A stretch of 64,000 nt of DNA from NCBI GenBank assembly GCA_038237475.1, contig JBBRYS010000005.1:352361-416360 (forward strand). The letters run 5' to 3'. The notes under the pieces were generated by a model, which was given only the letters and a program-made list of their open reading frames with translations, searched no databases and was not told the DNA's origin. The translations under genes and the position numbers were made by a program. Source of the DNA: JAOAPY01 sp038237475 (lineage in GTDB: Bacteria; Acidobacteriota; Blastocatellia; Pyrinomonadales; Pyrinomonadaceae). Positions 33,408 to 41,987 of this stretch are shown in pieces (the first letter of the stretch is position 1; each line of letters starts with the position of its first letter).

Positions 33408-35759
33408 TTGTTAAAAGGAATTACCAAGCGTCATTGGTTACTGATCATCATTGGGATTGCGATCGTCGTCGGTGCTTCTCTCCCCCCGTTCATGAGCGCC
33501 AGTTGCTTCACCAGGCAGCAAACATCCGCTGAACTTAGAGCACTCGAAAATCTGCGCACCATGACTCGCAATGGCGCCCTGCCGGCTGAGGATGCCGTCG
33601 CACGCATCGAATCCGATTACCCGCGCACGCGAACCGCTGGTCTCGCTCGCATACTTCGGGCCCGCATCAAACTAAGCAACAAAGATTTTGCCGGCGCCGC
33701 AGCGCTACTCGACAGCGGAATGATAAGAGATCATACGGCGCTTGGTGATTATGCTCTGTTCATGCGCGGCGACGCGTTGGAGCAGGCAGGCAAGACGTCG
33801 GAGGCGCGCAGCGCATTTGAAAAGCTGCTGCACGATTATCCGTCATCATTCCGCGCGCGCGATGCGTCAGTGCGGATTGGCAACCTAATGCTCCAGAGTG
33901 GTCCACCGGCCGCAGCGTCTTCAGCGCTGCGGGATCTGGCAGCTAAGAATGACGCGGGAGCTTTGGCGCTAACAGCCAAAGCCGAGGAACAGCAGGGGAA
34001 CAACTCCGCGGCGCTGGCTGCTTACCGCCAGATTTATTTTTATGCACCAGCCGCGGCCGAAGCGAGTAACGCGGCGGGGGCTATTACTCGCCTGGGTGGG
34101 ACCAGTGCGGCGGGCAATGCTGCGGAAGCGATCACGCGCGCCGACCAGCTTTATGAAGCTAAACGATATGTTGACGCTTTTGACTCCTATGGCCAGGCTT
34201 TCGCCGGTTTCCCCGCCAGCGTCAATCCGCAAAGACTATTGCGCCGCGGTATCGCTGCTGCCATGCTGAGAAAGACTAGCGACGCAGCCACGGCACTGAA
34301 CAGCATTCCCACTTCCGCAGGCGAAACTCGCGCTGAAGCTCTCTACAATTTGGCGCAGGCTTATGCGCGTGCGCGCCAATGGCCTCAGGCGCAAACGACC
34401 CTGGAAGAATTGCGACGTGACTTCCCGCGCAGTGCCTGGACCCCGCGCGCCATTACGAGTGCCGGGCTGGCCGCCGATGAAGCCAAAAACTCAGCTCAGG
34501 CGACGAATTTTTATCAGACTGCGGTGCGGTACTTCCCCGATTCCATCGAAGTGGCGCAGGCCCAATTCAATCTTGCGTGGGCCGCACACGACGCAAAGAA
34601 CTTTCAGGAGTCTTCACGAAGACTGACCGAGCATCTTGCGTTCTATGCCGATCGAAACACTGATAATCGTGGGCGCGCGGGTTATTGGGCTGCACGGGAT
34701 TCAGAACGCGCCGGAAAACTGGCAGAAGCGCGTGCTCTCTACACGGCAATGCTGGGACGCTACGACGCCAACTGGTACGGTTATCTCGCCCAGCAGCGTC
34801 TCGATGCCATGACGCGCGGCGGCGCCACACCGCAGCAAAGTTTTGCTGCAGACTCGTTACTTGGGCGCGCAGTTGCGAATCTGCAAACGGTGACGGTAGC
34901 AGAGGAAACAGCCGGTCCCGAAGCAGATACCGCGATTACAAAAGCAGATCAACTTTCGAACATCGGTTTGGACGATTGGGCCCTGGCTGAAATGGCCAAG
35001 GCATCGCAAGCGGCCCCGTTCAGCCCGCGCATTAATCTGGCCACCGCTCGCATCTATCGCAACCAGGAAGACAACGTTCGCGCGCTGAACACGCTAAAAA
35101 AGAGCTACCCCGATTACTCGCAGATGAAACCAGCAGAGCTCACGCGCGAAGAGTGGGACGTGTTCTATCCACTCGCTTACTGGGATATCATTTCCCAGGA
35201 ATCACGCGCGCGAAATCTTGATCCTTTTCAGGTAGCAGGGTTGATCCGCCAGGAAACAGTTTTCAATCCGCGCTCGCGCTCCGCTGCTGCGGCTTATGGA
35301 TTAATGCAGGTGCTGGTGCCGACTGGTAAGCTCACCGCAAAGAAATACGGTGTAGATCGCGCGATCACAGCGGACTCGCTCTACGAACCCCGGCTCAACA
35401 TTCAGCTGGGAACCGCTTACCTGCGCGAGCAGATCGATAAATTTGGCCGCATCGAATACGTCGCTGCTGCTTACAACGCCGGACCAATGCGCGTGCCCCA
35501 GTGGCGGGCCTCTTTGCCCGCGGAGATGGATGAATGGGCTGAGGCCGTGCCCTTCAAGGAAACGCGTGGCTACATCCAGGGAGTGGTGCGCAACCGGTTG
35601 CAGTATGAGCGGCTTTACGACAAAGACGGAAAATTTCGACCGGAAGTTGGAGCACATCCAGTCAATCCTCCTCGTCCGGAGGCGAATGCAACGCCGACCG
35701 CAGAGCCGGCCAATCCGACCGTGCGCAAGCGCCGTGTGATCAGCGAAGACGAAGAGTGA
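33408..35759 (+). CDS. Soluble-type lytic murein transglycosylase with TPR-like superhelix
   Basis: A 783-residue exported or membrane-anchored protein. An N-terminal helix (WLLIIIGIAIVVGASLPPFM) precedes a long alpha-solenoid of TPR-like repeats (about 50-560). The C-terminal SLT catalytic domain follows: AGLIRQETVFNPRSRSAAAA with the catalytic Glu, YGLMQVLVPTGK, LNIQLGTAYLREQIDKFG, AAYNAGPMRV and ETRGYIQGVVRNRL. It cleaves peptidoglycan to 1,6-anhydro products, like Slt70. TTG 33408 with GGGGAG upstream is the likely start. It ends in a charged low-complexity tail. Confidence 0.9.
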   Translation: MLKGITKRHWLLIIIGIAIVVGASLPPFMSASCFTRQQTSAELRALENLRTMTRNGALPAEDAVARIESDYPRTRTAGLARILRARIKLSNKDFAGAAALLDSGMIRDHTALGDYALFMRGDALEQAGKTSEARSAFEKLLHDYPSSFRARDASVRIGNLMLQSGPPAAASSALRDLAAKNDAGALALTAKAEEQQGNNSAALAAYRQIYFYAPAAAEASNAAGAITRLGGTSAAGNAAEAITRADQLYEAKRYVDAFDSYGQAFAGFPASVNPQRLLRRGIAAAMLRKTSDAATALNSIPTSAGETRAEALYNLAQAYARARQWPQAQTTLEELRRDFPRSAWTPRAITSAGLAADEAKNSAQATNFYQTAVRYFPDSIEVAQAQFNLAWAAHDAKNFQESSRRLTEHLAFYADRNTDNRGRAGYWAARDSERAGKLAEARALYTAMLGRYDANWYGYLAQQRLDAMTRGGATPQQSFAADSLLGRAVANLQTVTVAEETAGPEADTAITKADQLSNIGLDDWALAEMAKASQAAPFSPRINLATARIYRNQEDNVRALNTLKKSYPDYSQMKPAELTREEWDVFYPLAYWDIISQESRARNLDPFQVAGLIRQETVFNPRSRSAAAAYGLMQVLVPTGKLTAKKYGVDRAITADSLYEPRLNIQLGTAYLREQIDKFGRIEYVAAAYNAGPMRVPQWRASLPAEMDEWAEAVPFKETRGYIQGVVRNRLQYERLYDKDGKFRPEVGAHPVNPPRPEANATPTAEPANPTVRKRRVISEDEE

Positions 35760-35834
35760 TCGGTGCGGCCTTAGAGATTGCCGCGGCTTGTGCGCGTCAG
35801 GCGACGGATCAATGTGTTTGTTTTGATCAAGACA

Positions 35835-36764
35835 ATGTTAGAAAGATTCGCCGGCGGCCTGCTTCTTTCCACAGCCTTGGTAGGCAGTTCCACGGCGGCC
35901 ACTGTCCCTCAGAAACGCCCGGCGCCGACGTCGCGCGCGAGTGCCTCGCTCACAATTAAAGCAGAACCAAATGCTATCGTCTGGATTGATGAGATCCGTC
36001 GCGGCGCCATCGACGCCTCAGGCGAGCTGGTGCTCGATAAGGTTTCACCAGGTCGCCATGTCGTTCGCGTGCGCGCGAACGGCTTCAAGGAAGTTTCTAC
36101 CACGTGGATTCCTGGACGAAGCAACCAACTTTCAGTGCGACTCATTCGCACCACCGACTCTACCGAACTGACTTTTCAACAAGCCGAAACTGTTCGCGAA
36201 ACAGCGAGAGACGATGCTACCCGCACGCAAGCGGTAGATCTTTATCGCAGCGCTTTGAAACTGCGGCCCGCATTTCCCCAGGCACAGGTTGGATTGGCGC
36301 GCGTTCTGTTCGATCTGAATAAGCACGAAGAGGCGCTGGCCGCCATCGAAGCGGCCCGGCGTTCACGACCCGTTTATCCGGAAGCTTCGGCAGTCGAGGG
36401 ACGCATCTATCGGGAGATGGCTTTCACCGACGAAGCAAGCAAGTCCTTTCAGCGTGCGATTCGGGAAGCGCGTGGGTTTCAGCCGGAAGCACACGTCGGT
36501 CTGGCCCGAGTCTATGAAGATCGCGGTCAGTACGAGTCGGCTGCAACTGAATTTGAGGTTGCTCTTAAACAGCTGTCAGATTCCGAGCCGGTCATCTATC
36601 AACTGGTGGGTGCAGTTTACGAGAGGTTGGAGAAGTATAAGGAAGCAGTGACGGCTTATGAGAAGTATTTGAAGCTTGCGCCGGCTGGTAACCTGGCGCC
36701 CGCGGTGCGATCAATCATCGAACAACTGCGCCGTCAGGCCGCGGGGCAGGAACTAAGTCCCTGA
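35835..36764 (+). CDS. Exported PEGA-domain and TPR protein
   Basis: The protein has 309 residues. A signal peptide (MLERFAGGLLLSTALVGSSTAA) is followed by a PEGA domain (ASLTIKAEPNAIVWIDEIRR, GRHVVRVRANGFKEVS) and four or so TPR units (TRTQAVDLYRSALKLRPAFP, ALAAIEAARRSRPVYPEASA, EAHVGLARVYEDRGQYESAA, YQLVGAVYERLEKYKEAVTA). PEGA domains are surface or S-layer associated and TPRs mediate protein contacts. The context after a lytic transglycosylase gene suggests an envelope role. The start is uncertain (no clear ribosome site). Confidence 0.78.
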   Translation: MLERFAGGLLLSTALVGSSTAATVPQKRPAPTSRASASLTIKAEPNAIVWIDEIRRGAIDASGELVLDKVSPGRHVVRVRANGFKEVSTTWIPGRSNQLSVRLIRTTDSTELTFQQAETVRETARDDATRTQAVDLYRSALKLRPAFPQAQVGLARVLFDLNKHEEALAAIEAARRSRPVYPEASAVEGRIYREMAFTDEASKSFQRAIREARGFQPEAHVGLARVYEDRGQYESAATEFEVALKQLSDSEPVIYQLVGAVYERLEKYKEAVTAYEKYLKLAPAGNLAPAVRSIIEQLRRQAAGQELSP

Positions 36765-36792
36765 GTGGTGAGTTCAACTCGCACTCAGTTTT
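36761..36792 (+). terminator. Intrinsic terminator after the PEGA-TPR gene
   Basis: CTGAGTG pairs with CACTCAG (7 bp), with an inner GAGT/ACTC pairing around a TCA loop, immediately followed by TTTT. It overlaps the TGA stop of the plus-strand gene and the last codons of the convergent MBL-rhodanese gene. Confidence 0.65.
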
Positions 36793-38185
36793 GGGTCGGC
36801 GGTTTCTCAACTTCAAAGCCGGCTTCGATCCAGGCCCCAGTGCCACCCATCACATTTAGCAGGTTCTTATATCCCAACTGCTGCAGGATGCTCGCAGCGG
36901 CGCTGGAGCGATAGCCACCCGCGCAAATGACTGCAGTGGTTTCAGCTCGATCCAGGTCCGGCAGCAGCGAGGATTTTTTCAGGTCCGCCAGCGGCACCGA
37001 CTCCGCTCCGGGCACATGACCAGTGTCGTACTCAGCCGGCCGCCGCACATCGACTATCTGAATCTCACTCTCGGCCAGCATCCCGTGCAGGTCGCTGACT
37101 GAAATCTGGGCTACCGTCACCAGCTCGCGGCCGTCTGCGGCCCACTCCAGGACGCCCCCGCTCAGGTACCCTTTCACATTTTCTATTCCTACGCGAGCCA
37201 GGCGGACCGCCGCTTCTCCAACTGTTTCTTCGGACTCGGCCACGATTACTATCGGCGCACTTAAAGGAATCAGACTGCCGGCCCAGATGGCGAATTGTCC
37301 GTTCAGACCAATGTTCAAAGAACCCTCAACATGACCGGCGCCAAACTCTGCCGCCGTTCGCACATCCAAAAGGACAGCGCCTCCAGCAGCCAAACTGGCA
37401 ACCTCAGCCGGTGCTAAGGAAGCGGGACGCGGTAAAGCGTCAAGAGGCGTTGCGCCAGTGCGATTGATTTCGGCGTCGAGCGGAAAATAATCCGGCGCGG
37501 CGGGCAGGTCGGTGGTCATCAACTTCACAAATTGATCTTTGGGCATGGCCTTCAGCGCGTAATTCACTTTACGCTGTTCGCCAATCGTTGATGAGGTCTC
37601 TTTAGACATGCTGCGTCCGCACATCGAGCCCGCACCGTGCGCGGGAAAAACTTCGACGCTGTCATCAAGCTTAAGCAGTTTTTGATGAAGACTCTCGTAC
37701 ATCATGCCGGCCATGGTCTCTGCCGTGTAGCCCTTGCCGCCAGCCAAATCGGGACGGCCTACGTCTCCTATGAACAGAGTGTCTCCGGTCAGAACTTTGA
37801 CGGGCTGGGCAGAGGTTTCAGGATCGATGACAAGCAGGCAAATACTCTCCGGCGTGTGTCCCGGTGTTTCCAGCACACGCAATTTCACCTTGCCGACTTT
37901 AATTTCATCGCCGTCGCGCACGGCCCGGTGTGGAAAATCAACGCCGGCCTGGGCGCTGAAAACGATTTCTGCTCCCGTACGGTTAGCCAGCTCGCGATGG
38001 CCGCTCACAAAATCCGCGTGCAGATGCGTCTCGATCACATACCTGATCTGCAGTCCCTGCGCTGCCGCTTCCTGAATGTACTGGTCCACATCGCGTTGCG
38101 GGTCGACAACAGCGGCTTCGCCTGTAGAGCCAATCAGGTAAGAAGCGTGGGCCAGGCAGCCGAGATAGAACTGTTTGAAATACAT
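36785..38185 (-). CDS. Persulfide-dioxygenase-like MBL protein with two rhodanese domains
   Basis: A 466-residue cytoplasmic protein. The metallo-beta-lactamase domain (1-~240) has the metal motif THLHADFVSGH, ETPGHTPES, LTGDTLFIGDVGRPDL and FPAHGAGSMCG, as in ETHE1-type glutathione-persulfide dioxygenases that produce sulfite. Two rhodanese domains follow. The first (about 265-355) lacks the catalytic Cys (IVIVAESEETVGEAA). The second (about 365-460) has VICAGGYRSSAAAS with the Cys. The protein would join sulfane-sulfur transfer to persulfide oxidation. It is the last gene of the minus-strand sulfur operon, 61 nt after the molybdoenzyme. Confidence 0.87.
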   Translation of the reverse strand: MYFKQFYLGCLAHASYLIGSTGEAAVVDPQRDVDQYIQEAAAQGLQIRYVIETHLHADFVSGHRELANRTGAEIVFSAQAGVDFPHRAVRDGDEIKVGKVKLRVLETPGHTPESICLLVIDPETSAQPVKVLTGDTLFIGDVGRPDLAGGKGYTAETMAGMMYESLHQKLLKLDDSVEVFPAHGAGSMCGRSMSKETSSTIGEQRKVNYALKAMPKDQFVKLMTTDLPAAPDYFPLDAEINRTGATPLDALPRPASLAPAEVASLAAGGAVLLDVRTAAEFGAGHVEGSLNIGLNGQFAIWAGSLIPLSAPIVIVAESEETVGEAAVRLARVGIENVKGYLSGGVLEWAADGRELVTVAQISVSDLHGMLAESEIQIVDVRRPAEYDTGHVPGAESVPLADLKKSSLLPDLDRAETTAVICAGGYRSSAAASILQQLGYKNLLNVMGGTGAWIEAGFEVEKPPTQN

Positions 38186-38246
38186 AATTGAGTTCCTTAC
38201 CGATTACGACGAGCTTACGCGTCGTAGCTGGCGCAGGGAAATCTGA

Positions 38247-41201
38247 CTACTCCGCAGCGGGTAGTCTATAAAACTCTTTCGCCGGCTTCAATGGTCGTAG
38301 CATCCAATAGGGGCGGCGCGTACCATCCGGTGAATGTTGATCCGCCGGGCGCGTCATGGCCAGCCACTTGAGATATACCTCGCGCGACTTTTTAGTGTCG
38401 ACAAAAATATCACCCGGTTTGTCATCGGCCTCGGCACGCTTCACCCGCACCGCCTGGTGCCAGCAATGCATTCCGGAAATAGGATCGGGATGAACGGGGA
38501 AGGTCAGGTTTTGATGAATCCCGGCGTCCTTCCACCAGATGCGCAAGCTGTCAGCGTCGGACGATTCGTAAGCTTCGACGCCCTTCTCTCGTTTCAGCCC
38601 CCACTCACTTTCGTGATGATCGAGCTTGACTGTGGCCATCAGCTGTCGTTGTCCTTCGTCTGTCAATTTCCAGCGGCCCATATGATGACTGCACGCGACC
38701 ACGTCGGGACGAATTCCCTCGGTCACCCAGGCGGCTACGACAAAATATCCGATCTCGGTCTCGACTCTCAGCAGCTCGCCGGTTCTCACTCCCAACTTCC
38801 CGGCAAATTTCGGATGGATCCAGAGCGGGTTGGTATGCGCAATTTCATCCAGCCATTTGGCGTTGGCGCTCCGAGTGTGGATCTGCACCGGCAGGCGGAA
38901 GGTCGAGATCAGAATCATTTGATCGTCTGCCAGGTTATCTCTGTGCACGTGACTCTTGATGTAGGTGGGCAGCGCGTACTCGGGCCAGCCCCAGTCGGCC
39001 AACGTGCGTGAAAAGAACTCCAGCCGGCCACTCGGAGTCGGAAAACCGCGCTTGACCTCCCCATCCAGATTCAGTCCGGCCAGACGCCGGCCGGCTGCGT
39101 CTCCATCAGGCGTTGGCAGAGGCACAATGTTCTGCGAAGCAGGTTTAGGAGCGTGGGAGAACACGCGACCGCTGTCGTCGACGCTGATGTCTTCGAGCTC
39201 TGCGGCCGGCACCGTTTCTTCATAGAGCGCGCCCACCTTTCGTTTCACTTCAAAGGCGCCATAGCGCCGCATGAATTCCAGCGGCGTCAGATTTTCCGCT
39301 GCCGCTTTCTCAGGCAGACCCGGCAGCGAATTATTAAAGATCCATTCGTAATATTCGTCTATACCGAGGCGCTGGCCCGGCTGCTTCTTCGATTCCACAT
39401 GTTGCCGAATTCCGAGGCTGCCGTCGGGATCTATGCGCCAGGTCAATTCCAGCCAGAACTCATTCTCTTCCCAAACTTCGCCGGGGTTCACCATGCGGGT
39501 GTCATCGATCTTTTCGCCGTCTCGCTCACGCGCAGCGCGCAACACCGGTTGGCGAAAGCCCACCCATTGAGCGTCGTGTGTTTCGTAGGAATGGATATCG
39601 TGGCGTTCCGAACCGTGGCCCATCGGCAGGACGTAGTCGGCAAAGTAGGCAGTCTCGTTCCAGGTAGGCGTCATCGCTATGTAACAACCGATCAAATCCG
39701 GATCGGTAAGCGCTTCGATCCAGGAGAACCCGTCGGGATTGGTCCAGACCGGATTGTAGACGCGTGTGAAATAAACATCGAGTTTCGCGCGGCCGTCTTT
39801 GAGAAAGTGCGGCAGCAGGAACGACATCTCATTCATCGCCAGGGGATATTCCTTCGGCCAGGTCACTTCGTTCCACATCTTCGGGTGGGGCGGTGTGTAG
39901 ATGGGACGAGGCACGAACTTGTTCCAGGCATTCGGGAACACGCCGCCCTCAGTTGCGATCGCTCCCAGCAGCGCATTCAACATGAATAGTGTGCGCGCTA
40001 CGGCCCAGCCGCCGCTGACTCCTGACGAAGCGCTGCGCCAGTTGTGACTGCTGAAGCGAGTGCCCGCTGTTGCCACCAGCTTCGCGATTTCTTCCAGCGC
40101 TTTGGCGTCGACACCTGATTCACTTGCTGCGTAGGCAAAAGTGTAAGTCCCATAGAGGTCCTTCAAACACTGTTCAAACTCTTCGAAGCGAGCCTCCGCC
40201 GAATCATTCTTCGCGCCGACTTCTACAGACTTAGTATTGGAACTTGAAACTTGAAACTCAGAGTTCAGGTACTCTTCCCAATTCCACCAACGCCGCACGA
40301 ACTCGCGGTTGTAGAGATTGTTCTGAATCAAATAGTTCGCGATGGCCAGCAGGATAGCCGCTTCTGAACCGGGAATGGGCGAGATGAAATGATCTGCGTG
40401 CGTAGCCGTGTTGGAAAGTCGCGTGTCGAAAACAATCAGCTTTGCGCCGTTGGTCTTGCCATCTATGACGCGCTGAGCATGCGGATTAAAGTAATGCCCC
40501 GACTCAAGGTGCGCGCTGATTAAGAGAATGACCTTCGCGTTGGCATGGTCGGGACTGGGCCGATCGAGACCCATCCAAAGCTGGTAACCTTCGCGGCTGC
40601 CGGAAGAGCAGATGTTCGTGTGCGAGTTATGTCCGTCGATGCCCCAGGCGGCCAGGATTCGCTCCGTGAAGCCATCCTCGCCCGGACGACCCACGTGATA
40701 CATGATCTCCTGTCGCCGGTCTTCGACAATCGCTTTGCGAATACGCCCGGCCACGTCATCGAGCACTTCATCCCAGTCGACCCTTTGCCACTTGCCTTCT
40801 CCGCGTTTGCCACCACGTTTCAACGGGTAAAGAATGCGGTCCGGATCGGTGATTTGATTGAGAGTCGCGGGACCCTTGGCGCAGTTCCGCCCACGGGAGC
40901 CGGGGTGTTCGGGGTTCCCTTCAAACTTCCGGACTTCGCCGGTCGTCTTGTCGATGTAAGCAAGTAAGCCGCAGGCTGACTCGCAGTTGAAGCAGGTGGT
41001 GGGCACCAGGGAGAAATGACGCTCTTTGCGTTTGGGCCAGGCTTTTGAATCCAGCTCCACCCAGTCATCCCAGCGCTCCCTCGGTGGATACGATGCCAGA
41101 TGATTACAGCTCGGCCCCGGATAGAAAGTCTCGCCCCGCCCTTCAGTGTCAGGGCGGGCAGCGCTTACCTTTTCACTCAACTCATCATCAGTCATAGACA
41201 C
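38247..41201 (-). CDS. Molybdopterin oxidoreductase, SoeA/PsrA-like catalytic subunit
   Basis: A 984-residue protein of the DMSO-reductase superfamily. An N-terminal [4Fe-4S] site (Cys70, Cys73, Cys77, Cys107: CFNCESACG ... GRNCAKG), a probable Mo-ligating Cys198 (SHTNICSSGSREG), the bis-MGD domains and the C-terminal dinucleotide-binding domain (HTRSANAKWLDEIAHTNPLW) are present. There is no Tat signal, so the protein stays in the cytoplasm. That favours a SoeABC-type sulfite-oxidising enzyme over periplasmic polysulfide or thiosulfate reductases. The FeS and membrane partner is encoded upstream in the operon. Residues ~312-321 are encoded by a period-7 repeat. GTG 41201 fits a GGTG site; ATG 41195 is an alternative. 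Confidence 0.85.
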   Translation of the reverse strand: MSMTDDELSEKVSAARPDTEGRGETFYPGPSCNHLASYPPRERWDDWVELDSKAWPKRKERHFSLVPTTCFNCESACGLLAYIDKTTGEVRKFEGNPEHPGSRGRNCAKGPATLNQITDPDRILYPLKRGGKRGEGKWQRVDWDEVLDDVAGRIRKAIVEDRRQEIMYHVGRPGEDGFTERILAAWGIDGHNSHTNICSSGSREGYQLWMGLDRPSPDHANAKVILLISAHLESGHYFNPHAQRVIDGKTNGAKLIVFDTRLSNTATHADHFISPIPGSEAAILLAIANYLIQNNLYNREFVRRWWNWEEYLNSEFQVSSSNTKSVEVGAKNDSAEARFEEFEQCLKDLYGTYTFAYAASESGVDAKALEEIAKLVATAGTRFSSHNWRSASSGVSGGWAVARTLFMLNALLGAIATEGGVFPNAWNKFVPRPIYTPPHPKMWNEVTWPKEYPLAMNEMSFLLPHFLKDGRAKLDVYFTRVYNPVWTNPDGFSWIEALTDPDLIGCYIAMTPTWNETAYFADYVLPMGHGSERHDIHSYETHDAQWVGFRQPVLRAARERDGEKIDDTRMVNPGEVWEENEFWLELTWRIDPDGSLGIRQHVESKKQPGQRLGIDEYYEWIFNNSLPGLPEKAAAENLTPLEFMRRYGAFEVKRKVGALYEETVPAAELEDISVDDSGRVFSHAPKPASQNIVPLPTPDGDAAGRRLAGLNLDGEVKRGFPTPSGRLEFFSRTLADWGWPEYALPTYIKSHVHRDNLADDQMILISTFRLPVQIHTRSANAKWLDEIAHTNPLWIHPKFAGKLGVRTGELLRVETEIGYFVVAAWVTEGIRPDVVACSHHMGRWKLTDEGQRQLMATVKLDHHESEWGLKREKGVEAYESSDADSLRIWWKDAGIHQNLTFPVHPDPISGMHCWHQAVRVKRAEADDKPGDIFVDTKKSREVYLKWLAMTRPADQHSPDGTRRPYWMLRPLKPAKEFYRLPAAE
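40239..40267. repeat. Heptanucleotide repeat inside the molybdoenzyme gene
   Basis: AACTTGA AACTTGA AACTCAG AGTTCA is a period-7 array like the intergenic ones near 3 kb and 46 kb. It lies in frame inside the CDS and on the coding strand encodes EFQVSSSNTK, a probable surface loop. Confidence 0.65.
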
Positions 41202-41277
41202 ATGTATTCACCAGGCCAAAGATTTGTCATCGATCTGCACGCGAGGGACATCGCCCAGATTCGTACCCACCATCAGG

Positions 41278-41323
41278 TCCGCCCGGGTGTTTATCTATTT
41301 TCCGCCCGGGTGTTTATCTATTT
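41278..41323. repeat. Tandem 23-bp duplication
   Basis: TCCGCCCGGGTGTTTATCTATTT-type units occur back to back at 41278-41300 and 41301-41323 and are identical. The second copy supplies the stop codon (TAG, minus strand) and last codon of the lipoprotein gene. Confidence 0.85.
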
Positions 41324-41878
41324 AAAGATGTCCGGATTTTCTTTCTGGACCTTGTCGGCCTGAGTGGCAAAATCATCAGCCTCTTTGGAGAGTTTCTCCA
41401 CCTTCGCATTGGTAGCATTTGCCTGCTCCACAAAACTGGCACGGTTCTCGGAGTCGATCAAAGCCTGCGGCGTGCCTTTGGCTGTCTCAACCAGCTCGGC
41501 CCGTTTGTCATACTCTTTAACCTTGAACGACAAATATTCCTTGAACTTGTCACCGATCTTCAGCTTGCTGGCTTCTTCGTACTTGCTTGAGGCCTCCTTA
41601 CACTTGTCCTTCGCCTTGTCATAGGCCGTGACTGCTTCTTTGGCGGTCGCGCGCGCGTCGGCTAATTGAGCGACGTCCATCTGGAGCATTTTCTGCTTGA
41701 GCTCTTCAGCTTCGGTAACGAAAGCCTTTGCCTCCTGGACAGCTGCGTTCCCTTCCTGAACGATTTTATTTGCTTTGGATGTTTCGTCGCCGACGCTGCA
41801 GGCCAAAACAGCCGAGAGTAATAAGAACCCGGCGATGACCGGACCTGACCTGAGCTGGTTTATCTTCCTGATAATCAT
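41318..41878 (-). CDS. Small coiled-coil lipoprotein in the sulfur operon
   Basis: The 186-residue protein has a lipoprotein signal (SGPVIAGFLLLSAVLAC, lipobox Cys at residue 27). Almost all of the mature part is charged helix (NAAVQEAKAFVTEAEELKQK, AYDKAKDKCKEASSKYEEAS, AKVEKLSKEADDFATQADK), with heptad character. No catalytic motif is seen. It lies between the FeS/NrfD subunit and the molybdoenzyme, with about 110-nt gaps on each side, so it may be an outer-surface or periplasmic adaptor of the complex. That role is inference from position only. Confidence 0.75.
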   Translation of the reverse strand: MIIRKINQLRSGPVIAGFLLLSAVLACSVGDETSKANKIVQEGNAAVQEAKAFVTEAEELKQKMLQMDVAQLADARATAKEAVTAYDKAKDKCKEASSKYEEASKLKIGDKFKEYLSFKVKEYDKRAELVETAKGTPQALIDSENRASFVEQANATNAKVEKLSKEADDFATQADKVQKENPDIFK

Positions 41879-41987
41879 TTCTTCTCCTATCTAATCAAGT
41901 CGGATGACTATTCAAGTAGTAACGACCCCCGTTGATCTTGCTTCCAAATATGCTCGACCTCGACTTCGATTCGTACGCTCCACGAGT

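Noticed and set aside
39153..39989. 278-codon plus-strand open frame
   Set aside because: Antisense to the molybdopterin oxidoreductase; no family features.
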